A stretch of 64,000 nt of DNA from Planomonospora_B alba (GTDB taxonomy: Bacteria; Actinomycetota; Actinomycetes; Streptosporangiales; Streptosporangiaceae): assembly GCF_039534085.1 (NCBI RefSeq), contig NZ_BAAAUT010000009.1:1-64000 (forward strand). Direction: 5' to 3'. Of the stretch, positions 1 through 7,544 are shown piece after piece. The notes below the pieces were generated by a model. The model did not search any database. It saw only the letters and a program-made list of their open reading frames with translations, and was not told the origin of the DNA. Position 1 is the stretch's first letter; the number at the start of each line of letters is the position of its first letter. The translations under genes and the position numbers were made by a program.

Positions 1-23
1 GGCGCTCGCGCCGGGCGGCGCCG

Positions 24-1238
24 TCAGCGGGACTGCCGGACGCCCCGCCGCCACACCTCGGCGACGGACCGGGTCGCGGTGATGTCCCGGGTCGGGTCGC
101 CGTCCACCAGCACCAGGTCGGCGCGGAGGCCGGGGGCGATGCGGCCGCGGTCGGCCAGCCCGAAGTGCCGGGCCGGGACGCTGGTGGCGGCGGCGAGCGC
201 CTCCGCGGGGGTGAGCGCGGCCAGGGTCAGCAGCAGCAGTTCGCGGTGCATGCTCGCCCCGTGCAGCGGCGCGTAGACGTTGGCGTCCGTGCCGGCCAGC
301 AGCGGGACGCCGGCGCGGTGCAGCGCCCGGGCCGCGTGCACGGCGTTGGGCACGCCGTCCGAGGGCACCGGGACGACCCCGGGGTCCCGGTCGGCGGCGG
401 TCCTGAGCCGCTCCGGCAGCCGGGGGCCGATGCGCTCGTCCCGTACCAGTTCCACCGCTGCGGGGTCGCCGGTGACCGCCTCGAAGTAGGCGAGCGTGCT
501 GACCACGAACACGTCCTGTGCCGCGATCCTGGCGGCCAGCTCCTCGGACGCCGGATCGTCCGGGCCGGCGTCGGCGACCACGTGGGCCAGGCCGTCCACG
601 CCCGCGTCCAGGGCGACGAGGGCGTCCCGCACCGTGACGGCGTGCGCGATGGCCCGCAGCCCGGCGGCGTGCGCGGCCTCGACGAGCGCGGTCACGGTCC
701 TGCCGTCCAGAGCCGGGAGGGACAGGCCGGCGGTGCCCCCGTCGTCGATCACGATCTTCAGGTAGTCGCTGCCCTCGGCCAGGCGCGCCTCGACGAACGC
801 CTCGGCCCGGCCCGGGTCCGCGATCGTGTCGAACGGCCCGGCCGCGTCGCCCATCCTCTCCCGCAGCGCCGGATCGGCGGCGATGATCTGGCTCGGGTGC
901 CCGCCCGGAGCGGTGGCGAGCACGCCCGGGCTGCGCAGGTCGGCGACGTCGTCGCGCTCGGCGGCCAGGCGGCGCTGCCGGGCGAGGTTCGGCGGCAGGC
1001 AGAACATGTCCAGCTCGGTGGTCACGCCGAAGGCCAGCGCCTGGGCGAGGTCGCCGTCGACGACGTGGGTGTGGGCGTCGATCAGGCCCGGCAGCAGGGT
1101 CCTGCCGGTGCCGTCGATCTCGGTGTCCACGGGGCGGCCGTCGGGCGCGGCGATCAGGTCGCCGTCGACCAGGACGTCGGCGCGGGGGATCGTCCGCTCG
1201 CCGTCGAAGACGCGCACGTCGCGGATGAGGGTACGCAT
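24..1238 (-). CDS. amidohydrolase family protein
   Basis: Metal-dependent hydrolase of the amidohydrolase superfamily, 404 residues. The sequence shows the N-terminal beta-sandwich strand typical of the family, then the metal motif DAHTHV (His56 and His58), a probable carboxylated lysine in SDYLKIV near residue 159, metal histidines in AIAHAV and GLAHVV, and the catalytic aspartate in AGTDANVYAP. These are the family's binuclear-site positions. It resembles the imidazolonepropionase/prolidase-like branch, but the substrate cannot be read from sequence. I start it at ATG 1238, not at an in-frame codon 45 bases upstream, because GAGGAGAAGG lies just before it and homologues begin with a similar MRTLIRDV-type strand. 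It follows the alpha/beta hydrolase gene on the same strand after a 206-base gap that carries its own promoter. Confidence 0.85.
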   Translation of the reverse strand: MRTLIRDVRVFDGERTIPRADVLVDGDLIAAPDGRPVDTEIDGTGRTLLPGLIDAHTHVVDGDLAQALAFGVTTELDMFCLPPNLARQRRLAAERDDVADLRSPGVLATAPGGHPSQIIAADPALRERMGDAAGPFDTIADPGRAEAFVEARLAEGSDYLKIVIDDGGTAGLSLPALDGRTVTALVEAAHAAGLRAIAHAVTVRDALVALDAGVDGLAHVVADAGPDDPASEELAARIAAQDVFVVSTLAYFEAVTGDPAAVELVRDERIGPRLPERLRTAADRDPGVVPVPSDGVPNAVHAARALHRAGVPLLAGTDANVYAPLHGASMHRELLLLTLAALTPAEALAAATSVPARHFGLADRGRIAPGLRADLVLVDGDPTRDITATRSVAEVWRRGVRQSR

Positions 1239-1272
1239 ATCCTTCTCCTCTTCTCGTACTATTAGCTCCAAG

Positions 1273-1302
1273 ATAGTAAGCAAGCTAATTATTTTGCGTC
1301 AA
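1273..1302 (-). promoter_or_regulatory. AT-rich sigma70-type promoter for the amidohydrolase
   Basis: On the minus strand TTGACG (1302-1297) and TACTAT (1278-1273) are separated by 18 bases, about 35 bases upstream of the amidohydrolase start. This is an AT-rich island in very GC-rich DNA. ATTAGCT and AGCTAAT (about 1260-1290) form an inverted repeat spanning the -10, a likely repressor site. The rest of 1303-1444 shows nothing I can name. Confidence 0.6.
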
Positions 1303-1444
1303 ACAGGTTGGGAGGCGGATGAGGGCGCAGCGGACGGAAGCGGGACGGCCCGGTCCGCCCGGTCACCGGTTCGCTCTGATCCGCCGCGTCACCGGATCAG
1401 GTGTCAGCCCGTCGGAGCCGCCTGGCCGCCGGACCACTGCGGCC

Positions 1445-2230
1445 TCATCCGAGGCGTCCGGCCAGGAACCCCCGCAGCACCGGGGCGAGGACGGCCCGGT
1501 CCACGCCATGGCCCTGTCCCCGCAGGGCGAGGGAGCGGGCGTCGGGCAGCGCCTCGGCGAGCGCCCGGGCCATCCCGCCGGTCCAGGGCCCCGTCTCGCC
1601 GCCGTGCAGCACCAGCACCGGAACCTTGACCGAGGAGGCCAGAGCAGCCGGGACCAGGCCGTCGTCCATGACGGCGGCGTCGTGGGCGAGCGCGTGTGCC
1701 AGCGCCTCCACCTCCGGCCACATCGGCACGCGGAGCATCGTCTCGACCATCTCGTCAGGCGCGCCGGCGGCCGACACGAGCAGCGCCAGGGCCTCGCCCC
1801 GGCGGCCCGCGCCGAGCAGTTCGGCGAGCCGGGCGGTGTACTCCCACCGCATGCCGGCTGCCTGCGGACCGGACACGAACGGCGGCTCCCACAGTGCCAG
1901 CCGGGTGACGGGCAGACCGGCCGCCGCCGCGCGCAGGGCCAGGACCGCGCCGGAGGAGTCGCCGAACAGCGCCGCCGGCCCGCCGGCCGCGCCGATGACG
2001 GCGCCGATGTCCTCGATCTCCCGCTCGACCGCGTACGGCGCGGTGTCGCCGCTGTCGCCCCGCCCCCGGCGGTCGTAGTTCAGCACGGTGAACTCCTCCG
2101 CCAGCAGCCCGGCCAGTCGCGTGAGCACCGTACGGGCGCGGGAGGCGCCGCCGACCAGGACGACCGGCGCCCCCGTGCCGAGCCGGTCGAAGGCGATCTC
2201 GGTGCCGTCGGAGGAACGTACCTTCTCCAT
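1445..2230 (-). CDS. alpha/beta hydrolase
   Basis: Alpha/beta-hydrolase-fold enzyme of 261 residues. Visible are the oxyanion-loop region VVLVGGAS, the strand-4 motif NYDRRGRGDS, the nucleophile elbow GDSSGA with Ser92, and a C-terminal GQGHGVD that supplies the catalytic histidine. The expected acid position lies in LVLHGGETG, where Glu rather than Asp may serve. The size fits small carboxylesterases and haloperoxidase-like hydrolases, but the substrate is unknown. It is divergent from the methyltransferase gene across a 55-base gap, so the two probably share a promoter region, and it lies upstream of the amidohydrolase on the same strand. Confidence 0.85.
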   Translation of the reverse strand: MEKVRSSDGTEIAFDRLGTGAPVVLVGGASRARTVLTRLAGLLAEEFTVLNYDRRGRGDSGDTAPYAVEREIEDIGAVIGAAGGPAALFGDSSGAVLALRAAAAGLPVTRLALWEPPFVSGPQAAGMRWEYTARLAELLGAGRRGEALALLVSAAGAPDEMVETMLRVPMWPEVEALAHALAHDAAVMDDGLVPAALASSVKVPVLVLHGGETGPWTGGMARALAEALPDARSLALRGQGHGVDRAVLAPVLRGFLAGRLG

Positions 2231-2285
2231 GAGGCATTACTTCCCGCGCGCCGTCCTTGTCGGTGGCGGGTGACATGATCGGCCG

Positions 2286-2945
2286 ATGCCGGAGACCAGT
2301 GCCTCGATCGCGTCCTTCTGGAACGCCTTCGCCGATTCCTTCGACGAGGAGGCCGACCACGGCCTCCTCGACCCGCACGTCAGGGCCGCGTGGGCCGAGC
2401 GGCTGCGCTCGTGGACGCCCTCCTCTCCCGCCGACGTCCTGGACCTGGGGTGCGGCACCGGATCGCTCTCCCTGGTCCTCGCAGAGCAGGGCCACCGGCC
2501 GGTCGGGGTGGACCTGGCGCCGCTGATGGTCGAGCGGGCCCGGCGCAAGCTCACTGGTGCCGGGTTCGACGCCGTGGTGATGGTGGGCGACGCGGGCGAC
2601 CCGCCCGCGGAGGCGGGAGCCTCCTTCGACGTGGTCCTCTCCCGTCACCTGCTGTGGACGCTGCCCGCCCCCGAGGAAGCGCTGCGCCGCTGGGTCGGCC
2701 TGCTGCGTCCCGGCGGCCGGCTGGTGCTGGTCGAGGGGCGATGGGCGAGCGCAGAGCCGGATGGAACCCGGTCCTACGAGGCCGCATCCGCGCCGCTGCC
2801 GTGGATGGGCGGAGTCGAGGCCGAGCGGCTCGTACGGGTGCTGCGGCCGCTGGTGAGGACGCTGCGGGTGGACCCGCTCCCCGACCCCGCGCTGTGGGGG
2901 CGCCCCATCGAGGACGAAAGGTACGCCGTCGTCGCCTTCGCGTAG
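2286..2945 (+). CDS. class I SAM-dependent methyltransferase
   Basis: A 219-residue Rossmann-fold methyltransferase. Motif I reads VLDLGCGTGSLSLVLA near residues 55-70, followed by the acidic end of strand 2 in VGVDLAP and a motif-IV-like DVVLSRHLLWTL. The helix-strand pair LLRPGGRLVLVEG is the usual post-IV region. This is the Methyltransf_11/25 type seen in many small-molecule methyltransferases. The acceptor cannot be predicted. It is transcribed away from the alpha/beta hydrolase and convergently with the PH-like membrane protein 25 bases downstream. Confidence 0.85.
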   Translation: MPETSASIASFWNAFADSFDEEADHGLLDPHVRAAWAERLRSWTPSSPADVLDLGCGTGSLSLVLAEQGHRPVGVDLAPLMVERARRKLTGAGFDAVVMVGDAGDPPAEAGASFDVVLSRHLLWTLPAPEEALRRWVGLLRPGGRLVLVEGRWASAEPDGTRSYEAASAPLPWMGGVEAERLVRVLRPLVRTLRVDPLPDPALWGRPIEDERYAVVAFA

Positions 2946-2970
2946 CGGACCGCTCACCCGGTCCGCCGGA

Positions 2971-3648
2971 TCACCGGGCTCGCGGGTGATCGGAGGCCGG
3001 ATCACCCGCGACGGGGACACCGCGGTGCCGTACGGCCAGCAGCCGGGCCTCCAGTTCGCGGACGAGTTCCTGCGGAGCGTCGGCGTGCAGGCGGACGAGC
3101 GAGGCGGTGCCGGTACGGCCCAGCGGGCGGGTGACGGCGACCGGCTCGGCCAGTTCGACGGTGACCGATGTCATCGACGAGACGATGACGTTCACCCGGC
3201 CCCCGTCCAGCCGGACGGTGCCGCCGTCGTGGACACGCCGGTCCAGCCGGACCTCTGTGATCAGATGGAGCGGGATCCGCAGGTCGAAGGCGGCGCCGTA
3301 CCGGACGCGCAGCTCCGTGGCCGAGAGCACGTGCGGGCGGGTGACTCCGGCGGCGACGGACCCCAGCACCTGCACGACCAGGAGGATGTGCAAGGCCAGC
3401 GCGGTCAGGTGCACGACGGGCCAGGGGATGAGGAAGGCCATCGCCGCGCCCTCGGCGACGAGGACGGAGAGCATCGCCAGCATGGCCGGGGCCTCGCCGC
3501 GCAGGTAGCCGAAGGCGCGGTCGCCGTCACCCACGCCGTGCCTCCTGCCGGTCGGCCAGAGCAGCAGGCTCGCCGCCGTCCGCCCTTCGAGGCGGATCAG
3601 CCTGCGCGCGGCGGTCAGGACGGTCCGCCGCGCCCGCCGGGGGGTCAT
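2971..3648 (-). CDS. membrane protein with two central TM segments
   Basis: A 225-residue protein I do not recognise by name. After a basic N-terminus with RRARRTVLTAARRLIRLEG it has two hydrophobic spans (MLAMLSVLVAEGAAMAFLI and VHLTALALHILLVVQVLGSV), then a soluble C-terminal half rich in beta strands that could be a PH-like domain. It starts at ATG 3648, inside the stop of the MerR gene (ATGA overlap), so the two are translationally coupled and the MerR regulator probably controls it. The open frame extends upstream, but the overlap and the protein pattern favour this start. Confidence 0.7.
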   Translation of the reverse strand: MTPRRARRTVLTAARRLIRLEGRTAASLLLWPTGRRHGVGDGDRAFGYLRGEAPAMLAMLSVLVAEGAAMAFLIPWPVVHLTALALHILLVVQVLGSVAAGVTRPHVLSATELRVRYGAAFDLRIPLHLITEVRLDRRVHDGGTVRLDGGRVNVIVSSMTSVTVELAEPVAVTRPLGRTGTASLVRLHADAPQELVRELEARLLAVRHRGVPVAGDPASDHPRAR

Positions 3649-4433
3649 GTGGTGCTCCTGTCCGCCAGCAGGGCGATGGCCTGGCGGATCACCTCGGCAT
3701 GGGCGGGCGGCAGGTCGGCGAAGAACGCCCGCGCGAACGCCTCCTGCTCCCCGTCCTCGGCCTCCGCGTCCGCCACAGGCAGGACCGGGTCCAGCAGGCC
3801 GGAGCGGATCATCTCCGCGGGCACGGCCTCGGCCAGCCGCCGGGCCAGCTCGGGGACACGTGGATCGTCCAGGCCGGCACCGGCCAGCGCGTCCAGATCC
3901 CGGTACAGGCACTCGACCCGGCTCAGGTGCTCGGGATCGGCGGCAGGAGGCCCGGCCGCCTCCAGCAGCAGTCGCTGCGTCTCCGAGGCGGCGGTGGTGT
4001 CCAGCAGGGCCAGCAGCTCACGCTCCCGGGCGAGCATGCCCGTCTCCGCCCGCGGGAGGCGGCCCAGCAGATCCGCCATCTCCGCGGAGACCGGGTCGTC
4101 GGGATGGAGCGTGTCCTGGGCGAGCAGTTCGGCCAGGCGGACGCGCCTGCGCCGGATCTCCTCCTCCTGGCGGGCCAGGTCGGCGTCCAGCTCGGTGAGG
4201 ATCTCGCGCAGCTCGCGACCCCGGTCGTCGGCCAGCGCGTCACGCACCTCGGCCAGGCCGAGGCCCAGCTCGGTCAGGCGCCTGATCCTGGCCAGCGTCA
4301 CCGCGGCGCGCAGGCCGTACACGCGGTAGCCGTTGGCGCGCCGTTCCGGTTCGGGCAGCAGGCCCAGGTGATGGTAGTGACGTACGGTCCTGGTCGACAC
4401 GCCCGCCAGGGAGGCCAGTTCTCCGATCCGCAT
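3645..4433 (-). CDS. MerR-family transcriptional regulator
   Basis: A 262-residue regulator with an N-terminal MerR winged helix: MRIGELASLAGVSTRTVRHY followed by the wing GLLPEPERRANGYRVY and a long coiled helix up to about residue 110. The C-terminal 150 residues are alpha-helical, acidic and lack the metal-binding cysteines of metal sensors, so an organic ligand or no ligand is more likely (TipA-type effector domains look similar). It is the first gene of a two-gene unit with the membrane protein. Its own promoter has the 19-base -35/-10 spacing that MerR proteins untwist, with a perfect dyad, so autoregulation is expected. Confidence 0.88.
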   Translation of the reverse strand: MRIGELASLAGVSTRTVRHYHHLGLLPEPERRANGYRVYGLRAAVTLARIRRLTELGLGLAEVRDALADDRGRELREILTELDADLARQEEEIRRRRVRLAELLAQDTLHPDDPVSAEMADLLGRLPRAETGMLARERELLALLDTTAASETQRLLLEAAGPPAADPEHLSRVECLYRDLDALAGAGLDDPRVPELARRLAEAVPAEMIRSGLLDPVLPVADAEAEDGEQEAFARAFFADLPPAHAEVIRQAIALLADRSTT

Positions 4434-4439
4434 GCCCCC

Positions 4440-4473
4440 AGTAGAAACGTTGACGCCACGGCAAGGTCAACGT
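4440..4473 (-). promoter_or_regulatory. MerR-type promoter with 19-bp spacer and operator dyad
   Basis: Minus-strand TTGACC (4470-4465) and TCTACT (4445-4440) are separated by exactly 19 bases, the hallmark of MerR-controlled promoters. The perfect dyad ACGTTGAC-N11-GTCAACGT (4447-4473) lies over the -35 and spacer. The ATG at 4433 lies only 6 bases past the -10, so the message should be leaderless. Confidence 0.85.
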
Positions 4474-4551
4474 CTGCGGACGATCACGGCCCGGCATCCG
4501 GTGCGCTTGCGAGCCCCGCGGAGCGCGACCACGCGAGGGCCGCGGGCATCG

Positions 4552-4998
4552 TCAGGCCAGAGCGAAACCGAGCGCTGTGGCCGCTCCGGACTGGGAGGTG
4601 TCCCGGCTGGCGAAACCGAGCTTGTCCCCCGGACTCTCCAACAACGGCGCGGCGGCCAGCTCGGCGGTCGCGAGATGGATCGCGTCAAGGGCCCGCAACC
4701 CGTGGGCGTACACGATCTGGACGGCTCTCCGCTCCACGGCGTCAGGGGGAGCGGACAGAAGGGCGACCGGGCCGTCCTCACCCAGGTCGGATGCGAGAAC
4801 GGCGAGTGCCGTGTCCAGCTCCAGGCGCCGGTGCGCACGGGCGGCGCGGACGAGTACGCCGGTCACCTCCACGACGGTCAGGGTGCCCGTGACGAGAAGG
4901 TGTTCGGGGCTCTGCAGGAGGTCTTGAGCCCTACGGTGTCCGGGTTCGTCGGGTAGGTAGGCGCAGGCGAGCACGGAGGAGTCGATGTAGGTGAGCAC
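4552..4998 (-). CDS. PIN-domain toxin (VapC-like)
   Basis: A 148-residue PIN-domain ribonuclease, the toxin of a type II toxin-antitoxin pair. The four acidic metal ligands of the fold are visible: Asp6 in YIDSSVL, Glu44 in VVEVTG, Asp105 in LRALDAIHLATA and Asp133 in FASRD. VapC-family enzymes cleave RNA with Mg2+ or Mn2+. It is preceded after only 3 bases by an RHH antitoxin gene, the usual order. No own promoter is seen, so it depends on the antitoxin promoter. The toxin family is clear; the RNA target is unknown. Confidence 0.88.
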   Translation of the reverse strand: MLTYIDSSVLACAYLPDEPGHRRAQDLLQSPEHLLVTGTLTVVEVTGVLVRAARAHRRLELDTALAVLASDLGEDGPVALLSAPPDAVERRAVQIVYAHGLRALDAIHLATAELAAAPLLESPGDKLGFASRDTSQSGAATALGFALA

Positions 4999-5001
4999 CT
5001 G

Positions 5002-5292
5002 TCAGCGGCCTTCTGCCCAGAGTGCGTCGAGAATGGGGCCGATGCCCTTGGCGCTGGAGAGAGCACGTTCACGCTCGGCATCTGTGACCGGGGGAGCCTG
5101 GAGCGGCTCAGCGAGGACGCCGAGCCGGCGGGCTCGGGCCCGAAGCTCCGCTCGGGCGTCCAGCGTCTCGTCGGACACGCCGCGGGCGAGGATCTCTCTG
5201 GCGGTGGCGTTGATGGAGCGACCGGTCCTCTGGGCGCGTCGGGTGATGCGCTGATGGAGCTCGTCGTCGATGCGGAGCAATAGTTGCTTCAT
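5002..5292 (-). CDS. ribbon-helix-helix antitoxin (VapB/FitA-like)
   Basis: A 96-residue antitoxin. The N-terminus MKQLLLRIDDELHQRITRRA gives the RHH beta strand and helix A, and SINATAREILARGV gives helix B, as in FitA/VapB proteins that bind DNA as dimers. The C-terminal part, ending in LDALWAEGR, would wrap the toxin. The gene lies 3 bases ahead of the PIN toxin. No Shine-Dalgarno sequence precedes the ATG, while a large palindrome and a possible -10 lie immediately upstream, so autoregulation and leaderless translation are likely. Confidence 0.85.
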   Translation of the reverse strand: MKQLLLRIDDELHQRITRRAQRTGRSINATAREILARGVSDETLDARAELRARARRLGVLAEPLQAPPVTDAERERALSSAKGIGPILDALWAEGR

Positions 5293-5299
5293 GGACCGA

Positions 5300-5330
5300 T
5301 GATATCAATCTGGCGCGAATATTGATATCA
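5300..5330 (-). promoter_or_regulatory. toxin-antitoxin operator palindrome
   Basis: A perfect inverted repeat with 10-bp arms, TGATATCAAT (5300-5309) and ATTGATATCA (5321-5330), spaced by 11 bases. It lies 8 bases upstream of the antitoxin start and contains TATCAT, a plausible -10 about 6 bases before the ATG. It is the expected binding site of the RHH antitoxin. The remaining bases 5331-5416 show no other feature. Confidence 0.8.
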
Positions 5331-5416
5331 GTCGGCCCGGGTGATGTCCTGGACGCTCTGCGGGTGCCCTCTGCCGGGAATGGGGACGGTGGGGTTCTCC
5401 GGAGTCACTTCGACTG

Positions 5417-5932
5417 TCATTCCTTCCCGTCCGTCGGCCACTTCGCGGGCTGGTTCACATAGGTGCCCCGGTGGGGGACGGTGAAGACCCAGCCCTGATC
5501 CCGGAGGAAGGCCACGGCGTTCCGCGCGGTGACCTTGGAGACCCTGTACTGGGCCATGAGCAGCTTCTCGCTGGGGATCGCCCGGTTGGGCCGGAACTCC
5601 CCGCTGCGGATCCGCTCGGCGACCTTGCTGGCGATCTCCTGGTAGAGCGGGGTCTTGCGGGGGGTCCGCGGGGTGTCCGGCTCGCCGACGAAGGAGCCCT
5701 CGCCCTGGATCGTGTAGATGAAGCCCTGCTCTCGCAGTTCGCGGGTGGCCCGGCGGGCGGTCGTCCGAGCCACGCCGTACTCGCGCTCCAGGTCGGCCTC
5801 GCTCGGCATGGGTTGGCCGGGAGCGATCTCGCCGCGCTCGATCTGATCACGGATCAGCGCCGCTATCTGCAGGTAGACTGGTGTGGGTCCGTCTCGATCC
5901 AGCACAGTCGAACCATAGACCAATGAGGACAT
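5417..5932 (-). CDS. GntR-type regulator with two tandem winged-helix domains
   Basis: A 171-residue regulator made of two successive GntR winged helices and no ligand-binding domain. The first is PVYLQIAALIRDQIERGEI through REQGFIYTIQGEGSFV (about residues 17-82), the second PLYQEIASKVAERIRSGEF through RDQGWVFTVPHRGTYV (about 95-162). Normal GntR proteins have one such domain followed by FCD or UTRA, so this is a short dimer-in-one form, similar in size to actinomycete plasmid KorSA-like proteins. The first ATG is at 5932. GTG 5905 is an alternative, with TATGGT 6 bases before it fitting a leaderless start. It is divergent from the 99-residue gene. Confidence 0.8.
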   Translation of the reverse strand: MSSLVYGSTVLDRDGPTPVYLQIAALIRDQIERGEIAPGQPMPSEADLEREYGVARTTARRATRELREQGFIYTIQGEGSFVGEPDTPRTPRKTPLYQEIASKVAERIRSGEFRPNRAIPSEKLLMAQYRVSKVTARNAVAFLRDQGWVFTVPHRGTYVNQPAKWPTDGKE

Positions 5933-5977
5933 GCATGCACAAAGCAGACATCTGGAGGCCGCGGAAGATACGTGTGG

Positions 5978-6030
5978 GTAGACCGGTGTGTACGTGCTGA
6001 CTTATAGTTGGGGGGGTCGCACTAAGGAGG
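5978..6030 (+). promoter_or_regulatory. promoter, repeated element and strong RBS before the 99-residue gene
   Basis: TATAGT (6003-6008) is a good -10, with TAGACC (5979-5984) 18 bases upstream. AAGGAGG (6024-6030) lies 7 bases before GTG 6038. The element GTAGACCGGTGTG at 5978-5990 is repeated as GTAGACTGGTGTG around 5873-5886 inside the start of the divergent GntR gene, a candidate operator pair. Confidence 0.5.
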
Positions 6031-6037
6031 TGCCCTG

Positions 6038-6337
6038 GTGGCGGTAGTCGTGGTGCCGCTGGAGGAGCATCACGGCTGCCATGTGGGGGTGTTGCAGGAG
6101 CGGCATGAGCGGATCGACTGGCGGCCGGAGCGGCCGAGGGCCGAGCGGATCCGAGTGAAGGAGCACACGTGCTGCTGCAAGGCGACGTTCTACGAGCTCT
6201 GCCAGGCGGGCGGGTTGGCGTTCGTCCGGCGGACGCACCGGCTGGACGGTCGGGTGATCGTGCACGAGTCCCCCTGGGTGCGGGTGAAGGAGGCGGAGGA
6301 GCTGTGGTTCCGGCTGCTGACGGGGAGCGCCCGCTGA
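6038..6337 (+). CDS. conserved-looking 99-residue protein of unknown function
   Basis: I do not recognise this protein. It starts at GTG 6038 behind a perfect AAGGAGG, has normal actinomycete codon bias and ends before a hairpin terminator, so it is a real gene. The product is basic and soluble: a hydrophobic start (MAVVVVPLEEHH), several histidines, then an unusual HTCCCKATFYELCQ stretch with four cysteines, and a C-terminal half with FVRRTHRLDGRVIVHESPWV that could be beta-rich. No signal peptide or TM segment is visible. It sits head to head with the tandem-winged-helix GntR gene, which may control it. Confidence 0.65.
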   Translation: MAVVVVPLEEHHGCHVGVLQERHERIDWRPERPRAERIRVKEHTCCCKATFYELCQAGGLAFVRRTHRLDGRVIVHESPWVRVKEAEELWFRLLTGSAR

Positions 6338-6351
6338 GATGAGAGAGAGCT

Positions 6352-6391
6352 CCCGGCCCCTCCGGACGACGGATCCGTCGGAAGGGCCGGG
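6352..6391 (+). terminator. hairpin terminator after the 99-residue gene
   Basis: CCCGGCCC (6352-6359) pairs with GGGCCGGG (6384-6391), with further pairing inside (TCCG/CGGA). It starts 15 bases past the stop codon. No T-run follows, as is common in GC-rich actinomycetes. Confidence 0.6.
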
Positions 6392-6431
6392 CGGTGGTCC
6401 CGTGGCCTTGGAGGGGGGCACGGGACCACCG
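6392..6431. repeat. second stem-loop, perfect 13-bp stem
   Basis: CGGTGGTCCCGTG (6392-6404) is perfectly repeated inverted at 6419-6431, with a 14-base loop. It follows the first hairpin without a gap. Confidence 0.7.
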
Positions 6432-6482
6432 GTCAAGATCCCGGTGGCGGCCCACACATCCCACCCGCCGCCGGGTCCAGCG

Positions 6483-6533
6483 CCTGTCGCGGAGCCCCTC
6501 CGCCGCGCAGCCGGACGCGGGCTCCGTGACAGG
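6483..6533. repeat. third stem-loop, 15-bp stem with one mismatch
   Basis: CCTGTCGCGGAGCCC (6483-6497) pairs with GGGCTCCGTGACAGG (6519-6533). It lies in the 403-base gene-free stretch between the 99-residue gene and radC. Confidence 0.65.
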
Positions 6534-6614
6534 CCCCGAACTCCCCGGCTGGGCGGAGCACCCGCCCGCCGGGGGCCGGTGCCCGGCTCCGGGAACGGCC
6601 GGTCACCGTCAGAC

Positions 6615-6659
6615 CTCCCCGGCCGCCGCCGTGTTCCGGGAACGGTGGCGGCCGGGGAG
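6615..6659. terminator. fourth stem-loop, perfect 13-bp stem, toward radC
   Basis: CTCCCCGGCCGCC (6615-6627) and GGCGGCCGGGGAG (6647-6659) enclose a loop that itself contains GTTCCGGGAAC. It lies 81 bases beyond the radC stop and probably ends radC transcription. The rest of 6338-6740 holds nothing else I can support. Confidence 0.65.
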
Positions 6660-6740
6660 CGGCGCCGGCGCCGATGGTCAGGCGACCGGTCGTGCGGCGG
6701 CCGCTCACCCGGCCACCCGTCCGACCACTCATCCGGCCGA

Positions 6741-7397
6741 TCACCCGGCGATGCGGCGCCAGGCGGTGTCGGTGACGATCACGTGGTCGAGGAAGCGCAG
6801 GCCGACGGTCTCGGCGGCCCGGCGGAGGCGGGCGGTGACGTCGAGGTCGTCGGGGCTGGGGTCGAGGGAGCCGCCGGGATGGTTGTGGGCCAGGCCGAAG
6901 GACGAGCCGCCGGAGGTCAGCACGAGCGTGACGATCTCGCGGACGGGCGCCGGAGCGTGGTCGCTGCCGCCCTCGCTGACGACCGCCCGGCGGACCACCG
7001 CGCCCGCGGAGTCGCAGACCACGGCCACCACCCGCTCGTGACCGAGGTGGCGCAGGAGCGGGGCGGCCACCGCCGCCAGGTCGGCCGAGCCGGTGATCCG
7101 CCGCCGCTCCGGCTCCGCCTGCGCCTGCCGTACGAGGTGGAAGGCGGCGATGACCCGGGCGGCCTTGGCCGGGCCGATGCCGCGGATCGCCATCAGGCGG
7201 TGCGCGTCGGAGCGGGCCAGGCCGCGCAGGTCGCCGCAGTGGGCGATCAGCTCCGAGGCCAGCTCGACCGCGTTGGTGCCCCGGCCGCCGGAGCCGAGCA
7301 GCAGGGCGAGCAGCTCCCGGTCGGCCAGAGCGGTGGCCCCGAGGGAGAGCAGGCGCTCGCGGGGCTGGTCGGTCGGGGGCATGTCCTTGACGCGCAA
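6741..7397 (-). CDS. radC: RadC-family JAB domain protein
   Basis: A 218-residue protein of the RadC family. An N-terminal helix-hairpin-helix region (IRGIGPAKAA, residues 71-80) is followed by a JAB/MPN-type domain with the motif AHNHPGG (His171, His173) and the downstream aspartate near 183 that completes the zinc site. The family's molecular role is still unclear despite the DNA-repair name. I place the start at TTG 7397 because GGAGGTG lies 6 bases upstream and the family's N-terminus, MRxKDxP, begins there; ATG 7382 is too far from that ribosome site. It lies 147 bases downstream of the kinase gene on the same strand. Confidence 0.9.
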   Translation of the reverse strand: MRVKDMPPTDQPRERLLSLGATALADRELLALLLGSGGRGTNAVELASELIAHCGDLRGLARSDAHRLMAIRGIGPAKAARVIAAFHLVRQAQAEPERRRITGSADLAAVAAPLLRHLGHERVVAVVCDSAGAVVRRAVVSEGGSDHAPAPVREIVTLVLTSGGSSFGLAHNHPGGSLDPSPDDLDVTARLRRAAETVGLRFLDHVIVTDTAWRRIAG

Positions 7398-7544
7398 TCG
7401 GCACCTCCGGCTCGGGGACCCGCGACGGTTCTACCAGGGCGCACCGACATTCGGCCGTGCTCCCGCGAGACCGGCCGCCCGGCCCCCGGCCGGTTCGGTC
7501 CCGGGCCGGTTCGGGTCCCGGCCGGGGATCCCCGCCCGGGCGGG

